A stretch of 37,371 nucleotides of DNA from Acidobacteriaceae bacterium (GCA_030041435.1 JASHNW010000071.1:1-37371); one strand, 5' to 3'. Numbered from the stretch's first letter, positions 1 through 8,002 are shown. Made by a program: numbers and translations. The notes: generated by a model not told the origin, from the letters alone.

Positions 1-180
1 GAGCTGGGAGCCGGGAGCTGGGAGCCGGGAGCTGGGAGCCGGGAGCTGGGAGCCGGGAGCTGGGAGCCGGGAGCTGGGAGCCGGGAGCCGGGAGCCGGGA
101 GCTGGGAGCCGGGAGCTGGGAGCCGGGAACTGGGAGCTGGGAGCGGGGAGCTGGGAGCTGGGAGCCGGGAGCCGGGAGCT
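1..180. repeat. Heptanucleotide tandem array GGGAGC(T/C), array 1
   Basis: After a partial unit at 1-5, 25 consecutive 7-nt units of consensus GGGAGCT or GGGAGCC run from 6 to 180. The first eleven alternate strictly C/T at the last base, giving a 14-nt higher-order period. Units near 125-145 carry substitutions (GGGAACT, GGGAGCG). The array probably continues left of the window and stops next to the cupin gene. Because 7 is not a multiple of 3, three units make a 21-nt, seven-codon period that stays open in several frames; this is not evidence of coding. Confidence 0.97.
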
Positions 181-186
181 GGTGAA

Positions 187-576
187 TTGGGAGGAGAGTT
201 GGCCGAGGAGAACGGCGGGGTGCGTGGGGTGGTGAGCGCGGAGTCGGCGGAGCATTACGTTTGGGGCGAGATGTGCGACGGGTGGCATCTGGTGCGCGAC
301 GAGGGGCTGAGCGCGATTGAGGAGCGGATGCCGGCGGGGGCGCGGGAACAGCGGCATTTTCATGTCAGGGCGCGGCAGTTCTTCTATGTGCTGGAGGGTG
401 AGCTGACACTGGAGGTGGAGGGTGTGCGGCATCGGATGCGCGCGCGAGAAGGGATCGAGATTGCTCCTGGCGAGCGGCATCAGGCGATGAACGAAGCCGC
501 TGCGGATGCAGGGGCAGACGCGCGCTTTCTGGTGATTTCGTCGCCGCCTGGGCAGGGGGACCGGACGGCCTGCTGA
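187..576 (+). CDS. Cupin-domain protein
   Basis: Single-domain cupin of about 129 residues. The glycine/histidine cupin motif 1 is visible ([20 protein letters not shown], about residues 57-76), and motif 2 follows ([10 protein letters not shown], about 92-101), with the usual metal-ligand pattern of His/His/Glu then His. Small cupins of this kind bind a metal and act as isomerases, dioxygenases or sensors; the substrate cannot be read from sequence. The start is uncertain: TTG at 187 directly follows the heptamer array, and TTG 199, GTG 223 or ATG 271 are alternatives. ATG 271 would still leave the cupin core intact. It lies 86 nt upstream of the S53 protease gene on the same strand, with no evident functional link. 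Confidence 0.8.
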   Translation: MGGELAEENGGVRGVVSAESAEHYVWGEMCDGWHLVRDEGLSAIEERMPAGAREQRHFHVRARQFFYVLEGELTLEVEGVRHRMRAREGIEIAPGERHQAMNEAAADAGADARFLVISSPPGQGDRTAC

Positions 577-662
577 GCCATGGAGCGAGGATGCGCGCCG
601 GCGCCAAAGCGCAGGTAACAGAATTGCGCTAAGATGGCCGAGCATTCCTGGAGGTTCAGGCC

Positions 663-2249
663 ATGAGCACCCCGGCTCAGAAGCGCATCAACCTGCCCCG
701 TTCCGAACGCGTAGTTCCACCCTGGGCAACCCACATCGGCCGCACCGACGCACAACAGGTGATCAGCGTCTCGGTGATCGTGAAAAGAAAGAACCCTCTG
801 AGCCTGCGCGAGCTGGGCGGGCACAGGGTGTCGCGCGAAGAGTTCGACGCGCAATACGCGGCCGATCCGGCGACGTTTGCGGCCATGCGGAGGTTTGCGC
901 ATCAGCACGGCCTGGCAGTGGACGAGGCAGCGTCGAGCCTGTCGCGGCGGACGATCGTGCTGCGCGGGACGGTGCAGGCGATGGAGCGGGCGTTCGGCGT
1001 GGAGCTGCACGATTACGAGGAGACGGCGGATCCGAACGTGCCGGCTCCGCATGTGCGGGCAGGCCGTCGCTTTCACGGATTTACGGGGACGATTTCTCTG
1101 CCGGAGACGCACGCGGGGCTGGTGGACGCGGTGCTGGGACTGGATGCACGGCCGATTGCAAGGCCTCACTTTCGATTCCGGAAGGATTTGAAGAGCGCAG
1201 CGGCGCCTGCGGCCGGCGGGGAGCAGCCGGAGCCATTCAATCCGCCCCAGGTGGCCCAGCTCTATAACTTTCCAACGAACGTGAATGGGAGCGGGGAGAC
1301 GATCGGGATTCTGGAACTGGGCGGGGGATACAACACGAGCGATCTGGAGACGTATTTTCAGGGGCTGGGGCTGAAGGTGCCGACGGTGGTGGCGGTTTCC
1401 GTCGATGGCGGGACGAATTCGCCGACGAATGCAAACAGCGCCGACGGAGAGGTGGCGCTGGATATCGAGGTGGCGGCATCGATTGCCAACGGAGCGAACA
1501 TTGCGGTGTATTTTGCCCCGAATACGGATCAGGGATTCATCGACGCGATCACGACGGCGGTGCACGACACGACGAACTCGCCGTCGGTGCTGTCGATCAG
1601 CTGGGGAGGGCCGGAGTCGACGTGGGCGCAGTCGTCGATAACGGCGCTGGACGATGCGTGCCAGTCGGCGGGGGCGCTGGGGGTGACGATTACGGTGGCT
1701 TCGGGCGATAACGGGTCGTCGGACGGGGTGAGCGACGGGCAGAATCACGTGGATTTTCCGGCGTCGAGCCCGCACGTGCTGGCGTGCGGCGGGACGGAGC
1801 TGATCGCGTCGGGCACGACGATCGAGAGCGAGACGGTGTGGAACGACGGAAGCCAGGGCGGGGCGAGCGGCGGCGGATTCAGCACGGTGTTTGCGGCTCC
1901 GACATGGCAGACGGGGGTGGAGGGTTTCACCGGAACCATGCGCGGCGTGCCGGACGTGGCGGGGGACGCGGCGCCGGAGAGCGGCTACAACATCCTGGTG
2001 GACGGCGATCAGGAAGTGGTGGGCGGGACGAGCGCGGTGGCTCCGCTGTGGGCTGCGCTGATTGCGCTGATCAACCAGCAGAAGGGGTCGGCGGTGGGGT
2101 TCGTGAACCCGACGCTGTACACGGATCCGGGAGATTTTCACGACATTACGCAGGGAAACAACGGGGCCTATTCGGCGGGGCCGGGCTGGGACCCTTGTAC
2201 CGGCCTGGGTTCGCCGGACGGCGAGGAGATTGCGACGGCGCTGGGCTGA
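663..2249 (+). CDS. S53 (sedolisin/kumamolisin-type) serine-carboxyl peptidase with prodomain
   Basis: A 528-residue acid-active endopeptidase precursor. Residues 1 to about 185 match the Pro-kumamolisin activation domain; the catalytic domain follows. The catalytic residues are readable: Glu263 and Asp267 in GEVALD, Asp349 in ASGDNG (oxyanion hole) and nucleophile Ser457 in GGTSAVAP. The C-terminal calcium site is present (Asp494-Ile, then a Gly-rich loop ending at Asp510 in GPGWDPCTG). No signal peptide is visible, so the export route is unclear; some family members also lack a classical one. The start is supported by GGAGG placed 8 nt before ATG. All four key residues are intact, so it is probably active. 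The role is probably extracellular or acidic-compartment protein degradation (family knowledge). Confidence 0.95.
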   Translation: MSTPAQKRINLPRSERVVPPWATHIGRTDAQQVISVSVIVKRKNPLSLRELGGHRVSREEFDAQYAADPATFAAMRRFAHQHGLAVDEAASSLSRRTIVLRGTVQAMERAFGVELHDYEETADPNVPAPHVRAGRRFHGFTGTISLPETHAGLVDAVLGLDARPIARPHFRFRKDLKSAAAPAAGGEQPEPFNPPQVAQLYNFPTNVNGSGETIGILELGGGYNTSDLETYFQGLGLKVPTVVAVSVDGGTNSPTNANSADGEVALDIEVAASIANGANIAVYFAPNTDQGFIDAITTAVHDTTNSPSVLSISWGGPESTWAQSSITALDDACQSAGALGVTITVASGDNGSSDGVSDGQNHVDFPASSPHVLACGGTELIASGTTIESETVWNDGSQGGASGGGFSTVFAAPTWQTGVEGFTGTMRGVPDVAGDAAPESGYNILVDGDQEVVGGTSAVAPLWAALIALINQQKGSAVGFVNPTLYTDPGDFHDITQGNNGAYSAGPGWDPCTGLGSPDGEEIATALG

Positions 2250-2271
2250 GTGGAGCGGGGAGCGGGTCTGC

Positions 2272-2308
2272 GATTACGCGAAAATGCGTTACGCTAAAAT
2301 GCGTAATC
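2272..2308. repeat. TTACGC-core-GCGTAA element, upstream copy
   Basis: Three evenly spaced half-sites: TTACGC at 2274-2279, the core GCGTTACGC at 2286-2294 and GCGTAA at 2301-2306, each 15 nt from the next. The outer arms GATTACGC/GCGTAATC (2272-2279, 2301-2308) are a perfect 8-nt inverted repeat. It lies 13 nt upstream of the GTG start of the ATPase gene, a position suited to an operator or promoter-embedded site. The same architecture recurs just after that gene. Confidence 0.85.
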
Positions 2309-2321
2309 AGGGGCACGAATC

Positions 2322-3464
2322 GTGGCGAACCCGGAAAACCCGTTCATTTTCGGCGAAGTGATCGACGAGCCGTATTTCGTCAACCGGACAAGCGAGCTGC
2401 GGGACCTGGTGCGCGACCTGGCGGACGGGCAGAAGGTGTTCCTGCTGTCTCCGCGCCGCTTTGGGAAGAGCTCGCTGGTGGCCCTGGCCCTGCTGAAGCT
2501 GAGAAAAAAGCATATTCGCACCGTCAGCCTGACGGTGAGCAGTTATTCCAGCTACACACAGTTTCTGGAGAAATTTGCCGAGAAGGTGCTGCGGGCGGCC
2601 GGCCCCTGGGACCGCGTGAAGGACTGGGTGGCGCGATTCGGGCGGAACGTCAAGCCTGACATCAACTACAACATGACGACCGGCGAGGTGAGCGTGTCGC
2701 TGGGCCGCGGCGCGGGGTTCGATCCGGTACCGATTGCGCCCGAGATTTTTGCCATGCCGGGGGAACTGACCAGGAACGCAGGTTTTCGCATGGCCATCTG
2801 TCTGGACGAGTTCCAGCAGATCTCGGAGTTCGACAGCGGAACGGTGGAGAGCGCGATTCGGAACGAGGTGCAGGAGCAACGGGAAGTGGGCTATGTTTTC
2901 GCCGGATCGCAGCCCTCGCTGGTGAGGGAGATGCTGTCGGCGCGGCGCCCGTTCCACAAAGCGGGCCCGCAAATGTTTCTCGGGAAGATCGCGGCCGGGG
3001 ACTGGAAGGCGTACATCAGCCGGCAATTCGGACAACGAGGAAGGCGCCTGGAGGAGACGGCGATGGAGGCGCTGCTGGCGGCAGCGGATCTGATTCCGTA
3101 CGACGTGCAGCGCATTGCGCACGAGCTTTGGGATTATGCAGAGCTGAAGGACAAGCGGGAGCTGACGAACGCGGATGTCCAGTCCGTGATCGACCGTCTG
3201 GTTGCCGCGCAATCCACCTATTACGAGCTTCTCTGGGAACAGCTGACCGTGGGGCAGAGGGCGGCACTGCAGGCAGTCGCGGAGCGAGGACCCTCCGATA
3301 TTTACGCGCAGACAGTGCGGAGCGAATTCCGCCTGGGGCCGGCGTCGACGGTGCAGAGAGCGTTGCGGTCGCTGGACGCAAAAGACATCCTGGATCGCTA
3401 TGAGGACCGCACCTTTTTCGTGGACCCGCTCTTCCCGGTGTGGATTCGCGCGAAGACGGCATGA
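2322..3464 (+). CDS. P-loop ATPase of the AAA/STAND-like single-gene type
   Basis: A 380-residue protein opening with the NPFxFG...FVNR segment typical of stand-alone archaeal/bacterial P-loop ATPases of the ATPase_2/AAA group. The Walker A motif is SPRRFGKSSL (about residues 43-52). A Walker B-like LDEFQQ lies near 155-160 (CLDEFQQI), followed by a sensor-like FAGSQPSL. The C-terminal third looks like a winged-helix region (REL...GQRAALQAVAERGPSDIYA). The function of this family is unknown; members are often solitary and patchily distributed. The GTG start at 2322 gives the conserved N-terminus. The gene is bracketed by two copies of a TTACGC/GCGTAA element 1.2 kb apart, suggesting self-regulation or that the gene and repeats travel together. 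No toxin or partner gene is adjacent. Confidence 0.8.
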   Translation: MANPENPFIFGEVIDEPYFVNRTSELRDLVRDLADGQKVFLLSPRRFGKSSLVALALLKLRKKHIRTVSLTVSSYSSYTQFLEKFAEKVLRAAGPWDRVKDWVARFGRNVKPDINYNMTTGEVSVSLGRGAGFDPVPIAPEIFAMPGELTRNAGFRMAICLDEFQQISEFDSGTVESAIRNEVQEQREVGYVFAGSQPSLVREMLSARRPFHKAGPQMFLGKIAAGDWKAYISRQFGQRGRRLEETAMEALLAAADLIPYDVQRIAHELWDYAELKDKRELTNADVQSVIDRLVAAQSTYYELLWEQLTVGQRAALQAVAERGPSDIYAQTVRSEFRLGPASTVQRALRSLDAKDILDRYEDRTFFVDPLFPVWIRAKTA

Positions 3465-3468
3465 GCGG

Positions 3469-3501
3469 TTACGCCGAACGGCGTTACGCACTTTGGCGTA
3501 A
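3469..3501. repeat. TTACGC-core-GCGTAA element, downstream copy
   Basis: TTACGC at 3469-3474, the identical core GCGTTACGC at 3481-3489 and GCGTAA at 3496-3501, with the same 15-nt spacing and the same 33-nt length as the copy upstream of the ATPase gene. The spacers differ in sequence (cgaacg/actttg versus gaaaat/taaaat). In this copy the left arm extends to TTACGCC/GGCGTTA. It starts 4 nt after the ATPase stop codon. Confidence 0.85.
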
Positions 3502-3506
3502 CAGAC

Positions 3507-3670
3507 GGCTAAAGCCCAACGCATTTTCAGGCGCTTACGGCACGACTCGCACCCCAGCGAGCAAGCTCGCCGGGGACCCCGCTGAAGTCGTGCCCTGATA
3601 CAAGAGCAAGGAAATATTCTTCAACGAACTTGTGAGACAGGACACTCAACGAACTTGCGAGACAGGACGC
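3507..3670. repeat. Interspersed intergenic repeat, complete copy
   Basis: The left part (3507-3547, ending in GCTTACGGCACGACT) matches 16482-16522 at 38 of 41 positions. The right part (3584-3645, starting GAAGTCGTGCCCTGATAC) matches 17379-17440 at 55 of 62. GGCACGACT and AGTCGTGCC would pair as a hairpin around a GC-rich insert at 3548-3583. A 25-nt segment (TCAACGAACTTGTGAGACAG...) at 3621-3645 is repeated in tandem at 3646-3670 with two mismatches. No coding content is apparent. Confidence 0.85.
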
Positions 3671-3840
3671 TAATAGACTTCGCGGTGGAACAGGTCGTCC
3701 TTCTCTTCACAGGGCGAGCAGACGCAGCCGATGGCGCATCCGACGAGGATGGCCACACCCAGTGTGATCAGCACGGCTGGCAGGTAACTGCTGACCTCGG
3801 AAACGCGTGCCAGAAGTTCGTGCATGTTCAGATACCCCAT
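3670..3840 (-). CDS. Small single-pass membrane protein with clustered cysteines
   Basis: A 56-residue ORF reading from ATG at 3840 to TAG. GGGAG lies 6 nt before the start, a good ribosome-binding site. The protein has a short N-terminal helix (MGYLNMHELLARVSEVSS), one hydrophobic segment (about residues 20-41, YLPAVLITLGVAILVGCAIG), then a cysteine cluster CxxxCxCxxC (Cys35, 39, 41, 44) at the membrane edge and an acidic tail EEKDDLFHREVY. I do not recognise the family. The cysteines could bind metal, be lipidated or form disulfides. It lies on the same strand as hpnE but 177 nt beyond that gene's stop, with its own possible promoter region. A plus-strand ORF on the same bases looks less protein-like. 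Confidence 0.6.
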   Translation of the reverse strand: MGYLNMHELLARVSEVSSYLPAVLITLGVAILVGCAIGCVCSPCEEKDDLFHREVY

Positions 3841-3861
3841 AACCAGCTCCCATTGATATAG

Positions 3862-3885
3862 AAACCTGAATCCTTTGTCAGGTTT
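3862..3885. promoter_or_regulatory. Perfect 8-bp hairpin in the leader of the small membrane-protein gene
   Basis: AAACCTGA (3862-3869) and TCAGGTTT (3878-3885) form a perfect stem with an 8-nt loop, 21 nt upstream of the minus-strand start at 3840. Read on the plus strand, the stem runs into TTTTC and resembles a weak intrinsic terminator, although no convincing plus-strand gene ends here. A 5'-leader structure is the alternative. Confidence 0.4.
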
Positions 3886-3923
3886 TCTTCATCGTGGGGC
3901 CGGCGACACCATAATCGCAAATT

Positions 3924-3941
3924 TTGACCCTATGAGGTCAA
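3924..3941. promoter_or_regulatory. TTGACC-N6-GGTCAA dyad, candidate operator/-35 region
   Basis: A perfect 6-6-6 inverted repeat in an AT-rich pocket, unlike the surrounding GC-rich DNA. On the minus strand TTGACC could serve as a -35 hexamer, with GATTAT 19 nt downstream as a weak -10, driving the gene at 3670-3840. A symmetrical site overlapping a -35 would suit a dimeric regulator. This is an inference from symmetry and position only. Confidence 0.35.
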
Positions 3942-4017
3942 GTTTTTAATGGTAACCAAAACTAAAATGTGGAACCAAAGATGGAGCAGGGGTTGGTTTT
4001 GCGAGGGCTGGTGCACG

Positions 4018-5430
4018 CTAACTGGCTGAAAATAAACGCATCAGGCCTGTCGGTGGCAGTTCGGGAATGGTGAAATGCCGGGGGTCGCCGAGGGAGCGGC
4101 TGAGGGCTTCGGCAGCATCGTAGCCGCTGCGGGCGGCGCCTTCCATGGTGGCGGGCCAACCGGTGGCCGTCCAGTCGCCGGCAAGAAAGATGCCTGGCCA
4201 GGGGCTGGCGGGCGAGGGGCGGATGCGGTCCAGTTCGGGCCGGATGGAATACGTGGCCCGGACTTCTTTGACCACGGCGGATTTGAGCAGGCTTGCGGAG
4301 GCTACGGCGGGGAAGAACCAGGTCAGTTCCCGCATGGCGAGGTCGACGATCTGCTGGCGGGAGACGGAGACGAGGGATTTGGACGCGCTGACGACCAGCT
4401 CGAGGTAGCTGGCCTCGGAACCGCGATGGGCGGGCTGAAGGCGCGACTTGTTAAACATCCACTGGATGGTGGTGTCGAGCAGGACGGCGTGATCGAGGGT
4501 GGTGATCTCGCGGTCGAACCAGAGATGGATGCCGGTGATGGGAGAGTGCTCGAACTGGGCAAGGTGGGCGGCGAGCTCTTCGCTGGCTGCGTTGTGCGGC
4601 ATGGCGGGGAGCAGGGCGGCCATAGCTTCAAAGGAGAGCGCGAGGATTACGGCGTCGGAGGTAAAGCTGCGGTCGGACGAGCTGACGAGCCAGCCGCTGC
4701 CGGTGGGAGCGATGCCGGTGATGCTGGTGCGGAGACAAACCTCGCTGTTGCGGGCGCGGAGGTAGTCGATGGCGCGGCCGTAGAGCTGGCTGAGCGGGAC
4801 GGCGGGGATGCCCATGCGTCCGGCCTGCGGAGAGAGCAGGAAGGATTCGCGGAAAACTTTGGCGGCGTAATGGACGGAGATGCGATCGAGATCTTCATTG
4901 AGAGCGCTGACGAGAACGGGCTTCCAGAAGCGGTCGATGGCGCGCCGGGTCTGGCCGTGGCGGCGCAGCCAGTGAGCGAAGTCCTCCGGCGTGTCCGGGG
5001 GAAGGCCGCGCAGGAACATGCTGAGGCCGCTGGCGATGGCGAGCTTGTCGGCGATGGAGAAGGCGGGTGCACGGAGGAACGACAGCGAAGAATGGAAGGG
5101 CGCGGGCAGGGAGCCAGGGGCGATCACGGTGGGTTTGGTCCCGGGAGCGAGGAAGGTGAAGCGGTCGTACCAGCGAATGCTGTCCGTGGCGTCGAGGCGG
5201 CGGTAGAGGTCGATGAGAGCGGTGCAGCAGCCGATGAGAACGTGCTGGCAGTTGTCGATGACTTCGCCGGTGCCGGGATGTTCGTAGGAGGAGGCGCGTC
5301 CGCCGAGGTAGGGGCGGCGCTCGAGGAGCTGCACGCGGCAGCCGGCATCGGCGAGCGCGCAGGCAGCGGAGATGCCGGCGAGGCCGCCGCCGATGACGGT
5401 GACGGATTTCGCACCGGGCATGAGGGTCAC
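4018..5430 (-). CDS. hpnE: Hydroxysqualene dehydroxylase HpnE
   Basis: A 470-residue FAD-dependent amine-oxidase-fold protein. The N-terminal dinucleotide-binding motif is VIGGGLAG (residues 12-19), with the acidic end of the second strand in LLERRPYLGGRASS. The C-terminal FAD contact is LAGDWTATGWPATMEGA. In the HpnCDE route this enzyme reductively removes the hydroxyl of hydroxysqualene to give squalene, the substrate of squalene-hopene cyclase (established for the family). It is the last gene of hpnC-hpnD-hpnE: its ATG overlaps the hpnD stop by 4 nt (ATGA), so translation is probably coupled. Length and motifs are normal. A carotenoid-type desaturase is the alternative reading, but the neighbours decide for HpnE. 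Confidence 0.93.
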   Translation of the reverse strand: MTLMPGAKSVTVIGGGLAGISAACALADAGCRVQLLERRPYLGGRASSYEHPGTGEVIDNCQHVLIGCCTALIDLYRRLDATDSIRWYDRFTFLAPGTKPTVIAPGSLPAPFHSSLSFLRAPAFSIADKLAIASGLSMFLRGLPPDTPEDFAHWLRRHGQTRRAIDRFWKPVLVSALNEDLDRISVHYAAKVFRESFLLSPQAGRMGIPAVPLSQLYGRAIDYLRARNSEVCLRTSITGIAPTGSGWLVSSSDRSFTSDAVILALSFEAMAALLPAMPHNAASEELAAHLAQFEHSPITGIHLWFDREITTLDHAVLLDTTIQWMFNKSRLQPAHRGSEASYLELVVSASKSLVSVSRQQIVDLAMRELTWFFPAVASASLLKSAVVKEVRATYSIRPELDRIRPSPASPWPGIFLAGDWTATGWPATMEGAARSGYDAAEALSRSLGDPRHFTIPELPPTGLMRLFSAS

Positions 5431-6410
5431 CGGCGCCTCAGCAGGCGATTGAAGAAAACCTGCACGAGGCCGCGCAGCAGGATGGCGATGCGCGCGGCGA
5501 CAGGGACGGAGACGCGCTCGGAGAAGACATCGAAGTTGCGGGCTTCGATGCGGCGGAGGAGGTCGTGGTAGATGGCGATGAGGACCCAGAGGGCGGGGCG
5601 GGCGTCGGCGTCGATCAGGGTGAGCAGTTCCAGGCCGGATTTGTAATAGTCTTCGGCACGTTTTGCGACGCTTTCGAGCAGGCTGCGCTGGTTGAGTGTG
5701 AGCTGCCTCGAGTGGGAGAGCGCAGCGAGCTCTTCGACGCGAACCCTGAAGCGGTAAAGGTCCTCGAGGGGCAAATAGAGGCGGCCGCGCTCGGCATCCT
5801 CGCGGACGTCGCGGAGGATGTTGGTGAGCTGGAAGGCGATGCCGGTGTCTTCGGCGAGCTGTTCGGCGCGGGGATCGGTGTAGCCGAAGATGCGGATGCA
5901 GACGAGGCCGACGACGGAGGCGACGTAGTAGCAGTAGCGGCGGAGCGCCTCGAAGGTGGCATAGGTGACCCAGGGACGGGCTTCGCCGGCTTCGCCACGA
6001 TCGGGTTTGTCGGCGATAACGGGGTCGAGGTCCATGGCGGTGCCGTGAACGAGCTGGTCGAGGAGATCGAGGGGGATGTTGAAGCGGACGCGGGCATCGG
6101 CGAGGGCGATGAAGACGGGATCCGCTGTGGGCTCGCCGTTTGCGGCGCGATGCCAGGCCTCGAGCCAGGCGGCGAGGTCGGCGCGGCGCTGGTCGCGGGT
6201 GCGCGTGTCGTCGTCGGAGATATCGTCGGCGTGGCGCATGAAGGCGTAGACGGCGCAGATGGCTTCGCGTTTGGGGCGCGGCAGGGCGAGGAAAGCGTAA
6301 TAGAAGTTTCTGGCCTCGCGGCGGGCGATGGCGATACAGGACTGGTAGGCCGCGGAGACGACTGGGTCCGAATTATGAGGACAGGGAGCAGCGGCGGGCG
6401 ATGGGCTCAA
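5427..6410 (-). CDS. hpnD: Presqualene diphosphate synthase HpnD
   Basis: A 327-residue all-alpha trans-isoprenyl diphosphate synthase of the squalene/phytoene synthase class. The two aspartate-rich motifs that bind the diphosphates through magnesium are clear: HADDISDDD at 60-68 and NILRDVRED at 197-205, followed by GRLYLP. HpnD condenses two farnesyl diphosphates to presqualene diphosphate (family knowledge). It overlaps hpnC upstream and hpnE downstream by 4 nt each, so the three form one translationally coupled unit. The start at 6410 is ATG. Phytoene synthase is the main alternative, but the tandem with HpnC and HpnE argues for squalene formation. Confidence 0.93.
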   Translation of the reverse strand: MSPSPAAAPCPHNSDPVVSAAYQSCIAIARREARNFYYAFLALPRPKREAICAVYAFMRHADDISDDDTRTRDQRRADLAAWLEAWHRAANGEPTADPVFIALADARVRFNIPLDLLDQLVHGTAMDLDPVIADKPDRGEAGEARPWVTYATFEALRRYCYYVASVVGLVCIRIFGYTDPRAEQLAEDTGIAFQLTNILRDVREDAERGRLYLPLEDLYRFRVRVEELAALSHSRQLTLNQRSLLESVAKRAEDYYKSGLELLTLIDADARPALWVLIAIYHDLLRRIEARNFDVFSERVSVPVAARIAILLRGLVQVFFNRLLRRR

Positions 6411-7354
6411 GCGGCGCTCCTGGTGAAGAGCCGGCGGGTGAGGGCGCGGAGAAGCAGAGCCGCCTTGCGGGGTTTGGAGATGGCAGGGCGAGCGCGGAGG
6501 ACGTTGTAGTCCTGGCGCTCGATGGCGCGCAGGATCTCGAGGCCGCCCTGGGAGAAGAGATCGAGGTCGAGGGCCAGCTCGGAGTCGACCATGCGAACCA
6601 GCGGCAGTCCGGCGTGGAACATCTTTCTCGCGTAATCGACTTCGAAGCGCATGAGCTCGCGAAACTGCGGGGTGAAGCGGCCCGTGGCGATGTCGGTTTC
6701 AGTGACGCCGCAGCGGGCCATATCGTCCTGGGGGATGTAGACGCGGTCTTTGGCGTAATCGACGCGGATATCCTGCCAGAAATTGGCGAGCTGCAGAGCG
6801 GAGCAGGTTCGGTCGGAGAGGGCGAAGCGCTCGGCATCGCGGTAGCCGCAGGCGCAGAGCACGAGGCGGCCGACGGGGTTGGCGGAGTAGCGGCAGTAGC
6901 CGAGGACCTCCTGCATGGTGGGGAAGCGGGTGACGGTCTGGTCCTGACGGAAGGCAACGAGCAGGTCGGCAAAGGGCTCTTTGGGGATGCCGCAGGCGCG
7001 GATGGTCGGAGCGAGGGCGACAAAGACGGGATGGCGGGCTTCGCCGCGGTAGCAGGCGTCCAGCTCCTGGCCCCAGAGATCGAGCATGGCGAGCGCCGCG
7101 TCGTGGTCGCCGACTTCGTCGCCGAGGTCGTCGGAGACGCGGCAGTAGGCGTAGATGGCGTGGAAGTGCGGGCGGAAGCGCCTGGGCAGAAACCAGGAGG
7201 CAACGTGGAAGTTCTCGTAGTGGGTTTCGGCAAGGCGGCGGCACCAGGCGAGAGCTTCTTCGAGCGTGGGCGCCCGATCGGGAATGCGATAGTCGCGAGG
7301 AAGAGCGGACCATCCCTTTTCGATCAGATCGTGCTGTGCTGCATCAAGGGGCAT
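6407..7354 (-). CDS. hpnC: Hydroxysqualene synthase HpnC
   Basis: A 315-residue squalene-synthase-like protein, first gene of the hpnC-hpnD-hpnE set. The aspartate motifs are diverged in the way expected for HpnC: CRVSDDLGDEVGD (about 71-83) and NFWQDIRVD (191-199). HpnC converts presqualene diphosphate to hydroxysqualene by adding water (established for characterised homologues). The ATG at 7354 gives the usual N-terminus (WSALPRDYRIPD). The 3' end overlaps hpnD by 4 nt. A hypothetical gene lies 34 nt upstream on the same strand and may be co-transcribed. Confidence 0.93.
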   Translation of the reverse strand: MPLDAAQHDLIEKGWSALPRDYRIPDRAPTLEEALAWCRRLAETHYENFHVASWFLPRRFRPHFHAIYAYCRVSDDLGDEVGDHDAALAMLDLWGQELDACYRGEARHPVFVALAPTIRACGIPKEPFADLLVAFRQDQTVTRFPTMQEVLGYCRYSANPVGRLVLCACGYRDAERFALSDRTCSALQLANFWQDIRVDYAKDRVYIPQDDMARCGVTETDIATGRFTPQFRELMRFEVDYARKMFHAGLPLVRMVDSELALDLDLFSQGGLEILRAIERQDYNVLRARPAISKPRKAALLLRALTRRLFTRSAA

Positions 7355-7388
7355 TGTGGCTGGAATGAGGATCCTCAGGCGCTCCAGT

Positions 7389-7820
7389 CTATTTTAATTT
7401 GGCTTTCCTGTTAGCGGATGTGGCGATGGCGGGCGTGGGCTGGAGAAGGGTAAAGCGCTGCATGGAGTTCTCGAGCCAGGTGCGGCCGGTATAGGGGTCA
7501 TGCGGCGATTTGCGTTTCCATTTGGCGAGGATTTCTGCGAGTTCCGAGGGATCGACAGAAATGAAATCGAACCATGTCTTTCTGTCCGATCGGTGAGGAT
7601 AGCGCAGCAGGTTGTTCATCGAGTTGTCGATAGCCCTTACGACGTTCTCGTCATCCTCGTCAGGGTGAGGCCATGACGACAAGACCCGGCGCACCTCGTC
7701 CCGGGTCAATCCGAAGAGGGTCGAGAACTCCCAATCGGGGAAAAAGGGTCCCTCAAGCGCAGCCCTGAGGCATTCGCTGACGACGCCGCGCTCTTTTTGG
7801 TTCAGATCGGCCAGCGACAT
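7389..7820 (-). CDS. Conserved hypothetical protein, no function assigned
   Basis: A 143-residue, mostly helical protein. The N-terminus (LNQKERGVVSECLRAALEGPFFPDWEFSTLFGLTRDEVRRVL) resembles short uncharacterised proteins found widely in bacteria. It is rich in Trp and charged residues, with a basic C-terminal tail (NRKAKLK), no signal peptide and no membrane segment. It starts at ATG 7820 without a strong ribosome-binding site. The stop lies 34 nt before hpnC on the same strand, so it could be the first gene of the hpn operon, but nothing in its sequence links it to isoprenoid chemistry. Confidence 0.65.
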   Translation of the reverse strand: MSLADLNQKERGVVSECLRAALEGPFFPDWEFSTLFGLTRDEVRRVLSSWPHPDEDDENVVRAIDNSMNNLLRYPHRSDRKTWFDFISVDPSELAEILAKWKRKSPHDPYTGRTWLENSMQRFTLLQPTPAIATSANRKAKLK

Positions 7821-8002
7821 AAGGGAAGTCCGGGGGAAATTCTATCGGAGGAGGCGAAAAGCCTACATCGGCAAAGTTGAAGCTTCCCGTCCACAAAGGC
7901 GGCCTGAAGGAAGGCCGGTTCGCCTCCTTTGGGATGGCCTGGCGGTACTCTGGTGCGGGAATCCGAACTCGGATGATGGACTATCGCGGGGGCAAGGCGT
8001 TT

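Noticed and set aside
480-2141. Long minus-strand open frame opposite the S53 protease
   Set aside because: Arg/His/Pro-rich composition typical of the antisense of a high-GC gene; the plus strand has a complete catalytic set.
3655-3861. 68-codon plus-strand ORF opposite the small Cys-rich membrane protein
   Set aside because: No ribosome-binding site, no domain and polar composition; the minus strand has a good site and a transmembrane segment.
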